From the NCBI RefSeq assembly GCF_030272615.1, contig NC_081411.1, positions 38,322,140 through 38,386,139 of the forward strand: a stretch of 64,000 nt of DNA, in the 5' to 3' direction. Below the pieces are notes generated by a model. The model did no database searches. It was not told the origin of the DNA and saw only the letters and a program-made list of their open reading frames with translations. Positions within the stretch are counted from its first letter, which is position 1. Each line of letters opens with the position of its first letter. The DNA comes from Cryptomeria japonica (lineage: Eukaryota; Streptophyta; Pinopsida; Cupressales; Cupressaceae). The position numbers and the translations under genes were made by a program. Below, one piece after another: positions 11,287 to 23,641 of the stretch.

Positions 11287-14200
11287 ATGGCATCATCTTC
11301 TAAACTAGTAGAGAAATTGATGATCACATCTGAACCTATGGAAGTTGTAAAGTTGGAACTAATTGTGTCTTATAATGCTTTATCACAAGTTCCTAGTGGT
11401 GTCATAGTGAAAGGAAATTTGTCTAGCTACATTGATTGCAAAATAGAGTATTTAGGATCATTGTCGATATATTCTCAATTGAAATCCCTTTGTGATGAAA
11501 ACTAAAAGATTCAACTCGAGTATATTAGGGTTTATGAGAAAGGTTTTCATAATGCAACTTATTTTCTTGAAGATTTTGAAGAGGAACATATCTGAATTAT
11601 TCTAAGTCATGTTCATGGGGAAAACATGTATCTAGAAAGGACTCATACTATAACCAAGGAGACTATTCAAGTTGTAACTGGCTTTTACTCAACCAGTGAA
11701 GTACCTAAGATGAGGCAAATTTCAAAAGAGACAGTAAACACTTTAACTGGATAAACCTCTTATGGATGTGCCTTCTCTGTCAATAACATCAAGGACCCAG
11801 TGGTTAAGTTGGTAGCTATGGTTATAGGCTACCAGATATTCTATTCTAGCAGAATGAATAGTGTACCATCTGCAGAAGTGCATACTACTTATAAAATGAT
11901 AGCTGAAAATTCTAATTATGACCTATGTGAGGCCACAGGGAGCTAATTAATGTTGAATCTTCAATCTATCAAGATGGACAATAGTCAAAAGTTTAAATTT
12001 GGATAGTTGTTGATCGGTCTATTCTTTTATTTTCAGAATTTCCTACCAAGAATTGGTGATCTTGAATGGTCTAAGGATCTACTGATAACTACCCAGATTA
12101 AGAACAACATCAAAGCTATGAAGAACACCTTCTCTGCTGCAATGAATACATATTTTAATGAATTTCAGAAAAAAATGAGTATGAGGGTAAGATTGCCTGA
12201 GGATGTGGTGAAACACTTCGCTAAGGACATTGTTTTCACAGTTACCACTGATTTCTGTCTGATGGAGGCTATTGACCCTAGAGAAAATGAAATGGAAGAC
12301 ATGAGCTATGAAGTAAACTATGACTTATTGATTGGTTATGTCAATAACCTGTTGGCATCTCCAGTGGACAAAAGGAAGACAAAATTGGATACAGTTGAAG
12401 TTAAAACTACAAAAGCTGAAATGAGTAGTGTTCCAACCATAAGTGGTAAAGGTAAGAGGAAGAAGGCTGAGAAAACACCTCCGGTGATAAAAAGTATGAG
12501 AGTGATACAAAGTGTCCAAACTAAAAGGGAACCAGAACCTAAAGTATATGCTAAGAAGGAGATTGCATCAAAGAAAAGAGGTCGAAAACTAATTCTCCCA
12601 GCAGAATTTGAAAGTACTGATACTGAGGAGGAACCCAAGAAATTGAAAGTAACTAGTAAAGAAACCAAACCAGTGAAAAAAGTGCCAAAGGAAACTGTGC
12701 CTATTAATGTCTTAACTTTCAAGCCTGAAACTAACTTTGAGAGAACGGTGAAGACATTAGGAAGAAAAAAAATTTATAATGTCAAAGATCATTTTAATTC
12801 ATTCAATGAAGATGAAAAGGAACAAATTATTCAACAAGTAATCAATTATTTATGCCATTACAATAGATTACCTCATGATCTTGAGAAAGGATATTTCTAA
12901 TTCCTTATATACTATTCTTTTGAATAAATGGGAGGAAGCAATTAAAAAAGAAAAAGAAATTATAGATGATGTATTTGTGCAATATTTTCCTGATTTGTTG
13001 AAGGATGAGCTAAATGAATTGCTTGATAAGTACAAAGTCTAATTTGCTTTTAAGACAATAAGATTGAAGCTACTTAGTGGTAAGGTACAACATGTCGAAA
13101 CTGAGACTCATCAGATTGCTCATAACATCCAATGGATGTAAGAGCTTATACATTATTTTAAGGCTGAGCAAGATACTGTTGGTGTACCTGAAATGGATGA
13201 GGAAGAAATTATGCAAGTTGATACTATCTATCCTATCAAGGAAAAGATTGATACTATTGTCTAATGAGTCATACTTGTTGATAATATTCAGGATGCAATA
13301 GATCTATTTGGAGACATTACTTCACCAGATATACAGCCGCCGACAATATCAGATGCATAGGTTACTTCAGTTGATATACCAACAACTCAACTAGGAGTGG
13401 ATACTCCACTAGCCAAGGAACAACCAGTGAAACCCCAACTCCCACTAGTTTCACAAGCCACCCAGAAGGAATCTGATGAAAAAGTTGACACACAGATTTC
13501 TGAACAGGAACTAGAGAAAGAACAAGAGAAAGAAAATATTAATAAGGTAACATCTCTTGAACCGGTAAAATCATTAGTCATATAGTAGACTGATGAAGAT
13601 GATGATGACTCATTAGACATATCACAGCCTATAATTGTTGATAATATGAGTGCATCTAAAATGATGAAGATTGCAATTGTCATGCAATCTAGGGCACACA
13701 AGAAGACACTTGAAGAACAGAGAATGGAAGCATAAACCATTTAGAATGTTGTGGATATTCTGACAAGTCTACTACCAGAAACTGCTACAAGGTATTTGAC
13801 AACTCCTATTTGCAAACTTGGTCAATTGGTTGCTGAAGCATCTAACCAACTTAATACCCTAGAGGAAGCAACACAAACTTATGATGAGAATAGTTACAGG
13901 AAGAAGCATGGAGAGAAGCTTATGAAAGAGGTTGATATAGGAAAAATTTCTCTATCTCTTAATAAAGAATTATTAAGAAAAGCTATTGAAATAGGAGGGA
14001 AATTACTTGCATCTACTTCTAATGTTTCATTCTTTTATTCTGATATCAATAACAAGACAATTGAAACAAAGCAAGAGCTAGAGAAGATATGCAATGCATA
14101 TGTACTACTTCAAGATTCTATTTTTTCTTTTGGCAAATCTGTGGATGATTTGGAAAATAGGTTAGATACCTATGATTTTCAAAAAGCTAAAAGACTCTGA

Positions 14201-14290
14201 TCCCTGAAGGAATTGAATAATCTACTCAGACCCCAAGTGGACATACTGCAAAGAGCCTACAAGAATGCATAATCTATTTTGGCTACTCTA
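11287..14290 (+). pseudogene. Long decayed ORF in the env position of a Copia-like element
   Basis: Starts MASSSKLVEKLM at 11287 and can be followed for about 1,000 codons: in one frame to about 12900, then after a single frameshift in the next frame to about 14200 and a little beyond. Stops in the first part lie at 11503 and about 11593, 11752, 11944 and 12004; several more follow. The middle (12360-12730) is Lys-rich with nuclear-localisation-like clusters (KGKRKK, KKRGRK). The part from 13480 on is Glu/Lys-rich and 13750-14200 looks like a long coiled coil. No retroviral pol lies between it and the LTR at 10980. Its position just before the 3' UTR, polypurine tract and 3' LTR is that of the env-like ORF of SIRE-type Copia elements. 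I do not recognise the family and see no signal peptide or membrane anchor. Confidence 0.6.
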
Positions 14291-14379
14291 TAAACATGTA
14301 CACTTTATTGAATGTAAGTTCCATACTCAGATTATGACTACAATTGAGATCACTGAGTACTTGTTGGAGACATGGGAAC

Positions 14380-15222
14380 TGTTGGCAATTGACACTCATC
14401 GGATTCATTTTGTTGTCATTGATGGCAACAAGATTGGATGATAGTCACATACTAGCAGGCATCAGCATTGGAGTGGCACTAGCACTAGCACCAGCACCGA
14501 CATCAGTACTTAAAAGAAGCCGACATCAAGAAGGATTTATTTTGTAAATCATTTTGTAATATGCTGTAAGCTAGCATAAGGCATATGGTTTGTAATGGGT
14601 ATATAGGTCAGTCTGCTAGGTCATTTTGGATATGATGTATGTATAGGATGCAACATAAGTAAGATAGAATATAGCGGAAATGCATAATGCAAAGTATATG
14701 TATGTAGATCATGTGTATGCGAATGTGATATCATGCAATGATCTATAGATAGTTTGGGAAGAATTCTTGGAGGAGTAAAGATACCAATAGTAGTGTTCAA
14801 GGTTTATGAACCGATACAGAGTAGAACCATAACCAAAACTCTACTTGGCATAGCAGATGCATTTTGTGAGTTCATTTTCATTGTTTTACTTCAGCAAAAG
14901 CTTGTAGTTAGTGAGGCTCTTTAGTGATGAGCAGTGTGCCTTCCTGCAAGTAAAGCCCCCATTATATGTAATAGCCTTTCATATGGATAATGAATTGATA
15001 TTGTGGGTCACAAATCCCACCGTGGTTTTTCCTCTTTGAGGTTTTCCACGTATAAATTATGTGTGTTATGGTGTTCATTAATGTGGATGATTTATTTGCT
15101 TCAAGTTATATGCTTATTTGTTTACCGGTTTATATGTGTTTGGTATATAGACATAAAATCTTGTATTACTAGCAGAATACCAATTCACCCCCCCTCCCTC
15201 TCAGTGTTCTTGGATCCTAACA
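14380..15222 (+). repeat. SIRE-like Copia solo LTR
   Basis: Runs from TGTTGGCAATTGAC to GATCCTAACA (843 bp). It contains the block CCACCGTGGTTTTTCC and the C-run before CTCTCAGTG that typify plant SIRE-like LTR ends. It is flanked by GGAAC (14375-14379) and AGAAC (15223-15227), a 4-of-5 match to a 5-bp target duplication. No primer site follows it and no clear polypurine tract precedes it, which fits a solo LTR inserted in the 3' region of the surrounding element. Confidence 0.65.
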
Positions 15223-15346
15223 AGAACATTCTTTTTCTCAATTAAAAAGAAACTTTAGTGACATTTTTCTGAGGATCGTACTGCATACATCTTGATTCAA
15301 TTTTTCAAGTTTTTGTATATGTAACACATTTTGATATAAACTTTTC

Positions 15347-15387
<41 letters not shown>

Positions 15388-15388
15388 A
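15347..15388. repeat. (TA)n(TG)n microsatellite
   Basis: About nine TA units followed by about eleven TG units in the 3' non-coding part of the Copia-like element. The ORF starting at 15364 is a reading of this repeat. Confidence 0.9.
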
Positions 15389-15562
15389 TTTTTTCTTTTC
15401 AATTTGGCATTTTTGTCAAAGGGGGAGTAGAAATATGTATGTGTTGTGAAATTTTATATGTTGTATGTAGTAAGGGAGAGTATATATATGTGTATAATTT
15501 TTTTTGTGTAAGCACACTTAGCGGTATTACTGTAAAATTTTCTATGTGTTTCCATCAATGCC

Positions 15563-15574
15563 AAAGGGGGAGAT
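15563..15574 (+). promoter_or_regulatory. Polypurine tract of the Copia-like element
   Basis: AAAGGGGGAGAT immediately before TGTTGG, the classic SIRE-like tract-LTR junction. Confidence 0.85.
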
Positions 15575-16687
15575 TGTTGGCTTTGATGATGATTGTATTG
15601 AATAAATTCATCAAATGTTGTCATTGATGAAACACATACACACACATATGTTCATATTGTCTACCGGTGTGACTTCAAAGTTGTTTATACTACAACCGGT
15701 ATACTAGAGGTTTATATCTAACTTGTACATGGTGACAAACAATGTATACATGGAGACAACCAGTGGATATACATAACATGACATCAACCTGAAGAAGCAA
15801 CGTAGATTATCAAAGGAGCATCATAGGACAAATGGTTTATATGTTTAACTCCAACTGGTATTGTTGTTCCAACCAGTATTCATTGATTATGTGATGAGTT
15901 ATCACTATTCATGATGGGTTATCCTCACCGACATTTTTTGGTGGTATTTTTGTGATGAGTTATGATTATTTGACTAGATACACTGCACCTGGGAAATTGT
16001 GATATGATTTCTAGAGGCCGACATGAAATCTAAATGTCTATATATTGACATCACAATGAATTATTTTGTAGAGTGAAGGAGATATGTTATGAGATGTTTT
16101 GATGTGAAGGCAGAAGTGTTAAGTTGCAGAGTATGTTGGTAAAGAAGTGTTGAGTGTGTAGAAGAGGGTCTATACAAGAAAGTTGTGTTGTTACTAAATC
16201 ACACCACCTGTTGTTTTCTATTCACTACAATAGTCAAATCCCTTAATCGGTTAAGCTCTAACAAGCTTCATTGTACAAGTCCTCTAACCAGGTGATCCAT
16301 TAGTTTGGATTCAAAAATCCTCTACCGAGGTTACTCCTTACAGGTTACTACCTTTTATAGGGTATATCTTTTAACTAAGCTTTGGGATCTTTAACAAGAT
16401 TTGCTCTTAGCAAAGCAACTTTTTGTAGAGCTTAACCAATTAGTTATCTATTACTGCAGATAGTTAACCTATGAGTCCCATCTCACCGTGGTTTTTCCCA
16501 TTTGGATTTTCCATGTATAAACACTTGTGTTATGGTGGATGTTTTACTTATTGTGGATGCTTCTATATCATTTTGGATTGCATGCATATTGTTTAACAAA
16601 CTTGTTAAGTATATCTACCGGTCAGTGTTTAAAGTAGCATTGTTTTTGGTGTCATTGATTCACCCCCCCCCCTCTTAGTGCTTTACA
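15575..16687 (+). repeat. SIRE-like Copia 3' LTR
   Basis: About 1,113 bp from TGTTGGCTTTGATG to CTTTACA. It shares CACCGTGGTTTTTCCC, the following TTTTCCATGTATAAA, and the terminal C-run then CTCTTAGTG with the solo LTR at 14380, but most of its length differs, so the two are related subfamilies rather than a pair. It closes the element that carries the ORF at 11287-14290. Confidence 0.75.
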
Positions 16688-16707
16688 AGTCCATCCCAAA
16701 GATGTAA

Positions 16708-16855
16708 AAGTTGCTCAATTGTTGTCAAAGTTGCTCAATTATCGTCAAAGTTGTCAAAGTTAAACTTCATTTGGATAAAAGGTAAAATTTGCTCAATTGT
16801 TGTCAAAGTTGCTCACTTGTTGTCAAAGTTTCTCAGTTATTGTCAAAGTTATCAA
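16708..16855. repeat. ~20-bp minisatellite at the edge of the satellite block
   Basis: Six or so units of GTTGCTCAATTGTTGTCAAA with variants fill this stretch, interrupted once near 16760-16785. The word GTCAAAGTTG leads straight into the first satellite monomer, so the two arrays are contiguous. Confidence 0.8.
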
Positions 16856-19800
16856 AGTTGCAAAATTGGGTAGAATTGATTTGGTTCATTGTGTGTAGAA
16901 AGAGACATCATGAGTGCATCTGGGTTGGAAGGTTTACGCTATGGATTCTCCTCTCATACATCCCAAAGTGCTGGAACGTTGAGAGTCATACCCTACTGAC
17001 GCGATCTCTCAAGTTCCCTGAGTCCAAAAACTTATCAAACTTTGATGGACTATTTCTTCTAATCTAGGACACATATGATCAATCTCTTTTAACCTGTGGG
17101 GTTATGTGAGGCTCCTCTACAATGGCCTATCTTGGTTTCTGATGACTCAGAGCCATTTTCAATTGGTAGCATTTTTTTACCTGCTACAAAAATTGTCAGT
17201 TACATGCAATGCAAAGTTGCAAGATAGGGTAGAATTGATACGGTTTGTCCTGTATACAAACTGACATCATGAGCATGTCTGCATGGGAAGGTTTACACTA
17301 GGTATGATCCTCTCATATATCCCAAAGTATCAGAACATCTAGAGTCATACCTTACCAGTGTGATCTCTCAAGTGCCCTAAGTCCAAAAAATCGTCAAACT
17401 TTGCCAGACTGTTTCTTCCAATCTAGGACACATATGATCAATCCATTTGAACTTGTTGGGTCACGTGAGGATCCTCTACAATTACCCATCTCAGTTTCTG
17501 ACACCTCGGATCCATTTTTAATTAGTAGCATTTTTTGCCTAGTGCAAAAACTATCAGTTGCATGCAATGCAAAGTTGTAGGATAGGGTAGAATTGATTCA
17601 GTTTGTCATGTGCACAAACCAACATCATGAGTGCTTTTGGTTGGGTAGTTTTATGCTAGGAATGCTCCTCTTGTACATCCCAAAGTGTCAGAACATCGAG
17701 TCATACCCTACCGGTGTGATCTCTCAAGTGCCCAGAGTGCAAAAAATTTTCAAACTTTGACGGATTGTTTCTTCCAATCCAGGACATGTATGATCAATCT
17801 ATTTGAATCTTTGAGGTCATGTGAGCCTCCTCTACAATGGTCTATCTTATTTTCTAATAACTTGGAGCCATTTTCAATTGCTAGCATTTTTTTGCTTATG
17901 GCAAAAACCATCTGTTGCATGCAATGCAAAGTTGCAATATTGGGGAGAATTGGTTCGGTTCATCCAATGCAGAAACTGATGTCACGAGGGTGTCTGAATG
18001 GAAAATTTTACACTAGGTATTCTATACTTATACATCCCAAAGCTCTTGAACTTTGAGAGTCATACCCTACCGGCGTGATCTCTCAAGTGCCTTGAGTCCA
18101 AAAAAATATCAAACTTTGATTGACTGTTTCTTCCAATCTAGGACATATATGATCGATATGTTTGAATATATAAGGTCGCATGAGGATCATATACAATGGC
18201 CTATCTCAATTTCTGACAAATCAGAGACATTTTCAATTGGTAGGATTTTTTTGCTTGCTGCGAAAACTGTTAGCCACATGCAATGCAAAGTTGCAAGATA
18301 GGGTAGAATTAATTTGGTTCATCCTATGCACAAACTGACGTCACAAGAGAATCCATGTGGGTAGGTTTACACTAGGAATTCTCCTCTCATGCATCCCAAA
18401 GTTCCTAAATATCGAGAGTTATATTCTTCGGGCACGATCTCTCAAGTGCGCTGAGTCCAAAATATTGTCAAACTTTGACGGATTTTTCCTTTCAATCCAG
18501 GATACATATGATTGATCCATTTGAACCTATTGGGTCACATGAGGCTCCTATATAATGGCCTATCTCAGTTTCTGATGACTCGTGGCCAATTTTAATTGGT
18601 AGCATTTTTTCACCCACTACAAAAACCGTTAGTTGCCTTCAATGCAAAGCTGCAAGATAGGCTAGAATATATTTGGTTCATGATGCTTACAAACTAATGT
18701 CATGAGGGCTTCCGACTTGGTTGATTTACACTAGGCATTCTCCTCTCATGCATCCCAAAGTGGTGGAACGTCGAGAGTCATACCCTACCAACGCGATCTC
18801 TCAATTGCCCCGAGTCCAAAATATTGTCAAACTTTAACGGACTCTTTCTTCCAATCCAGGAAACATATGATTGATATGTTTGAACCCATGGGATCATGTG
18901 AGGCTCCTCTATAATTTCCTAACATGGTTTGTGATGACTTGGCGCTATTTTCAATTGGTAGAATTTTTTTGCCTGCTACAAAAATCTTTAGTTGCATGCA
19001 ATGCAAAGTTGCAAGATAGGGTAGAATTGATTTGGTTACTCCTATGCACAAACTGACATCATGAGTGTGTCTGTGTGGGAAATTTTATGCTAGGCATGAC
19101 TCTCTCATGCATCCCAAAGCATTGAAACATCGAGAGTAATACCCTACTGACACGATCTCTCAAGTGCCCTGAGTCCAAAAAAATTTGAAACTTTGACAGA
19201 TTGTTTCTTCCAATCCAAGACACATCTGATTGATCTATTTGAACTTGTAGGGTCATGTGAGGCTCCTCTAAAATGGACTATCTTAGTTTCTAATGGCTCG
19301 AAGCCATTTTCAATTGGTAGGATTTTTTTGCCTGCTACAAAAACCATCAATTGCATGCAATGCAAAGTTGCAAGATAGGGTAGAATTGATTCGGTTCATC
19401 CCGTGCACAAACTAATGCCACGAGCATATTTGGGTGTGTAGGTTTATGCTAGTTATTCTCCTCTCATCTATCCCAAACCATTGGAACATCAAGAGTCATA
19501 CCCTACCAGCCCGATCTATCAAGTGCCTTGAGTCAAAATAATTGTCAAACTTTAACAAACTATTTCTTCCAATCCAGGACACACATGATCAATATATTTG
19601 AACCTATGGGGTCACATGAGGATCCTTTACAATTCCTATTCTAGTTTCTGATGAATCATAGTCATTTTCAATTGGTATCATTTTTTGCGTGCTACAAAAA
19701 TCATTTGTTGCATACAATGCAAAGTTGCAAGATAGGCTAGAATTGATTCGGTTCATCATGTGCACAAATCGACATCATGAGCACTTTTGGTTGGGAAGGT

Positions 19801-20947
19801 TTACACTAGGCATTCTCCTCTCATTCATCCCAAAGTGTTAGAAAGTTGAGAGTCATAACCTACAGGCATGATCTCTCTAGTGCCCTAAGTCAAAAAAATT
19901 GTTAAACTTTAATGGGTTGTTTCTTCCAATCTAGGACACATGATCGATCTGTTTGAATGTGTGGGGTCACGTGAGGCTCCTCTACAATGGCCTATTCAAT
20001 TTTTTGATGACTTTGAGCCATTTTCAATCGGTAGCATTTTATCACTTGCTGCAAAAAGCGTTAGTTGCATGCAATGCAAATTTGCAAGATAGGGTAGAAT
20101 TGATTTGGTTCTTCGTGTACACAAACTAACACCATGAGCACATTTGGGTGGGTAGTTTTATGCTAGGCATTCTCCTCTTGTGCATCACAAAGTGCTGGAA
20201 CGTCGAGAGTCATACCCTACCAGTGTGATCTCTCAAGTGCCTAGAGTCCAAAAAATTGTCAAACTTTTATGAACTCTTTCCTCCAATCTAGGACACATAT
20301 GATCGATCTGTTTGAACTCATGGGGTCATGTGAGGCTCCTCTAAAATGGTCTATCTTATTTTTTGATGACTTGAAGCAATTTTTCAATTGGTAACATTTT
20401 TTTGCCTGATGAAAAAATTGTCAATTGCATGCAATGCAAAGTTGCAAGATAGGTTAGAATTGGTTCATTTCGTCCTGTGCCCAAACTGGCATCATGAGAA
20501 TGTCTAGGTGGGAATTTTTATGCTAGGCACACTCTTCTCGTGTATCCCAAAGATTCAAAATGTCGAGAGTCATACCTTACCGACATGATCTATTAAGTGC
20601 CCTGAGTCCAAAAAATTGCCAAACTTTGATGGATTGTTTCTTCCAATCCAAGAGACATATGATCAATCCATTTGAACCTATTGGATTGTGTGAGGTTCCT
20701 CTACAATGACCTATCTCATTTTTTGATGACTCGAAGATATTTTCAATTGGTAGCATTTTTTTGCCTGTTGCGAAAACTATCAATTGCATGCAATGCAAAG
20801 TTGCAAAATAGGCTAGAATTGATTCGGTTCATCATGTGCAAAAAATGATGTCAGGAGCACTTCCAATTGGGGAGTTTTACACTAGGAATTATCCTCTCAT
20901 GCATCCCAAAGTATCAGAATTTTAAGAGTCATACCCTACCTGCGCGA
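16856..20947. repeat. ~359-bp satellite array, about 11.4 monomers
   Basis: The landmark GAGAGTCATACCCTACC (or a close variant) recurs at about 16981, 17340, 17697, 18055, 18414, 18774, 19132, 19493, 19849, 20205, 20564 and 20924, giving spacings of 356-361 bp. Other landmarks repeat in step: a TTTCTTCCAATCCAGGACAC block, TTTTCAATTGGTAGCATTTTT, and the palindromic TTGCATGCAATGCAAAG. Monomers differ by many substitutions and small indels. The period is close to two nucleosome repeats. ORFs of 60-120 codons inside it shift frame from one monomer to the next and are not genes. Confidence 0.95.
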
Positions 20948-21271
20948 TGTACAAGTTGCTTGACAACTTTTTTGACAACTTTTTTGATAATAATGATATT
21001 TTTGCTCAAATTGTATCTAGACTCAATCTATGACTCCTATGACCGAATAATGACTCAAATAATTATCAATGATTATACAAGAGTCAATAATGGTCATGAT
21101 TGACCTTATCACATCACATAAACTCAAAACATTGTCACAAAATATAGACACAAAAAATAGTCACCAAACATTGTCACATATTATTCAAAAAATTTCCTCT
21201 AAATATGGTCAAATCATCTCTTGGCTATTTGAATATACAAAAGAATTTCTTACAAATCATCTCATGGAATT
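20948..21271. other. Satellite edge and AT-rich spacer
   Basis: Begins with two copies of GACAACTTTTTT, an inverted echo of the GTTGTCAAA words at the other edge of the array. The rest is AT-rich and may include further decayed 3' sequence of the minus-strand gene that ends at about 21272. Confidence 0.4.
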
Positions 21272-22374
21272 TTATACAAAATTTGGCATTACAATATTTG
21301 TGATCCAGCTCATCGCCATTTTAATATGCATCCTACAACAACACGTGGTGTTTACATGATTAATCTTAATATAAAAATCTTTTTCCATTTCAAAAAATAT
21401 TTGACAAATTCTTATTTTAGGAAATGTTTCAAGGAATCTTTCATAAAATTTTATTTGAGTCATATCAAATAGTGTTTGGCATGTGGCTCATGATTTGTAG
21501 ACCTAATTTGCCTTCTAACAATATCTCTTTGACTGGGCGAAACTCTTGTGTTGTCATGCCAAAAATTTTCATTTAATGGTCTTAGTGCATCAACAACAAT
21601 GTTGTCTTTCCATGGTAGTCTACCCGAGAACGCCCAAAGAGAATTATTGTTAGGTTCCTCTATTTTTTCTTGCATTTGTAATGCTTTACTTAATGTTGTT
21701 CTACTAGCATTTAATGACTTACTTGTTTTGCTTATCAAATGATCATTTTTTATTTTCTTGCTCATTATGGTTGATGTAATGACATGTCGAGTAACATTAG
21801 AATCTTTAGTACATGATTTTGAACCAATAGCTTTATATGCATCAAATAGATTTCTCACAATATGTCTTTTGTTGTTACTTTCAGATGATATTAGGCCTAG
21901 AATTTTCATTGTCTCTCTAAAATTGAAATCTTTAATCATTTGAACAATTAATCAACATCTTGTGGTTTGATTTAAGTTTTCAAAATAGTTTTGCCATATT
22001 CTTTTAACCATTCTCCTACAAGCTCGTTCATTCATTTTATCAGGCATTGGCTTCAATATATTCTCATCAATGTCAATTAGATACTTTGGTTTCCTACGAA
22101 TAATTGTAGGAGGTGTTAACATCGGTGCATTGTGTAAATTCAATTTATCAAATAGAGCAAGTGTATGTTCATCATTTAATTGATTATTCAATGTGGTCAC
22201 TTCTTCAATTGCATTAGGTGCATTATGTTCCTTTGGTAAATCAAATTGAGATGTTGAGGATGACAAACCTTCTTGTCCCATTGTTCGTATGTCACACAAT
22301 TTCTTCATACACTGCCTTTGTCTTTCCTTTTTATCCTGTCATTGTTCCATCATTCCTTGCTTGTTCTTTCCCAT
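21272..22374 (-). pseudogene. Decayed gene of an unidentified family with a CCCR motif
   Basis: On the minus strand a frame opens [11 protein letters not shown] at 22374. It passes an in-frame TGA about 11 codons later and another at 21954-21952, and runs to a stop at 21462-21460. Joining in the neighbouring frame from 21463 the similarity-like text continues to 21272, so a one-base shift is likely there. Visible features are a basic start, a conserved-looking LSKALQMQEKI then SGRLPWKD segment, ENFWHDNTRVSPSQRDIVRR, and near the end FYIKINHVNTTCCCRMHIKM. The cysteine cluster followed by R-x-H suggests a metal-binding fold. I associate the RVSP...RD and TCCCRxH text with uncharacterised, possibly transposon-linked proteins, but cannot name the family. 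It lies against a (TA)n tract. Confidence 0.55.
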
Positions 22375-22401
22375 GGTTGATATCAGTTGTCCTAAATATA
22401 A

Positions 22402-22579
<178 letters not shown>

Positions 22580-22860
22580 AACACAAGTTCATAAACAATC
22601 AAATAACCATCAATATTCATTTTATCATTATTTTTTTGAATCAAAAATATTAAAAATCGCAATAATATTGACAAAACTAATAAGAACAATAATTCAATCA
22701 TTTGAAATCATGTAAAAATAAAAAATTCACTTACTTCTATGTATAAAATAGTGATAGAAGTGAAGACACAGTTGCAGTGGGGCCTTCAACAACCTCAAAA
22801 ACTTCTTTTGAGGTTGTTGGGAAAATAAAACTATGTCTAAGTACTGGGTACGCGGTATAT

Positions 22861-23574
22861 TAATAACAACGTACGTGTTGTTAGTCCCTAAAATGTTGGC
22901 AAGCCGAATGGTATTTTTTTCCACCCTGTAGGCACTCCTACACCTTAAAAATGTTATGGCAGGGCAAAAATCTAATACGATTAGTACCTCATACGTGCTA
23001 TTTGTAGTAAAGAAAATGTGAAGGAAAAGGGAGGGAGGGACATGGAGAGGGGGAGATAGGGAGAGGGAGAGAGAGAGAGAGAGGGGGGGAGAGGGAGAGA
23101 GAGAGAGGGAGATAAGGAGAGGGAGATAAGGAGAGGGACAGAGAAAGAGTGGGGTATGGAAGAAGGGAGAAGGGGACAGAGGGAGAGAGAAGGGGAGAGA
23201 GAGAGGGAGAGAGCGAGAGAGACAGAGAGAGCAAGAGGGAGAGAGAGGAGGAGAGAAGAAGAGGTACATAGAAGGAATAATAACGTATGTTTGTTAGTCC
23301 CTAAAATGTTGGCAAGCCCAATGGTATTTATTTTTCACCTTATATGTGATCCTACACCTTAAAAATGTTATGGCAGGGTAGCAAACTAATGGGCTTAGTA
23401 CCTCATATGTGCTATTTGTAGTAAATAAAATGTGAAGGAAAAGGGAGGGAGGGAGAGGGAGAGAGAAAGAGTGGGGAAGGAGAGAAGAAGAGAGAGAGGG
23501 ATGGGGTATAGAGGAAGGGAGAAGGGGAGATAGGGAGAGAGAGTTAGAGTGAGGGAGAGAGAGAGGGGGAGAGA

Positions 23575-23641
<67 letters not shown>

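Noticed and set aside
12336..12722. Minus-strand hydrophobic ORF of 128 codons
   Set aside because: Antisense shadow of the Lys-rich part of the env-position ORF.
17685..20798. ORFs such as 17685-18056 (+), 18053-18301 (+) and 20577-20798 (-)
   Set aside because: They lie in satellite monomers and are not kept open in neighbouring monomers, so they are chance frames in a repeated sequence.
16708..20947. CRISPR-like array
   Set aside because: Units are contiguous satellite monomers without unique spacers, and the genome is eukaryotic.
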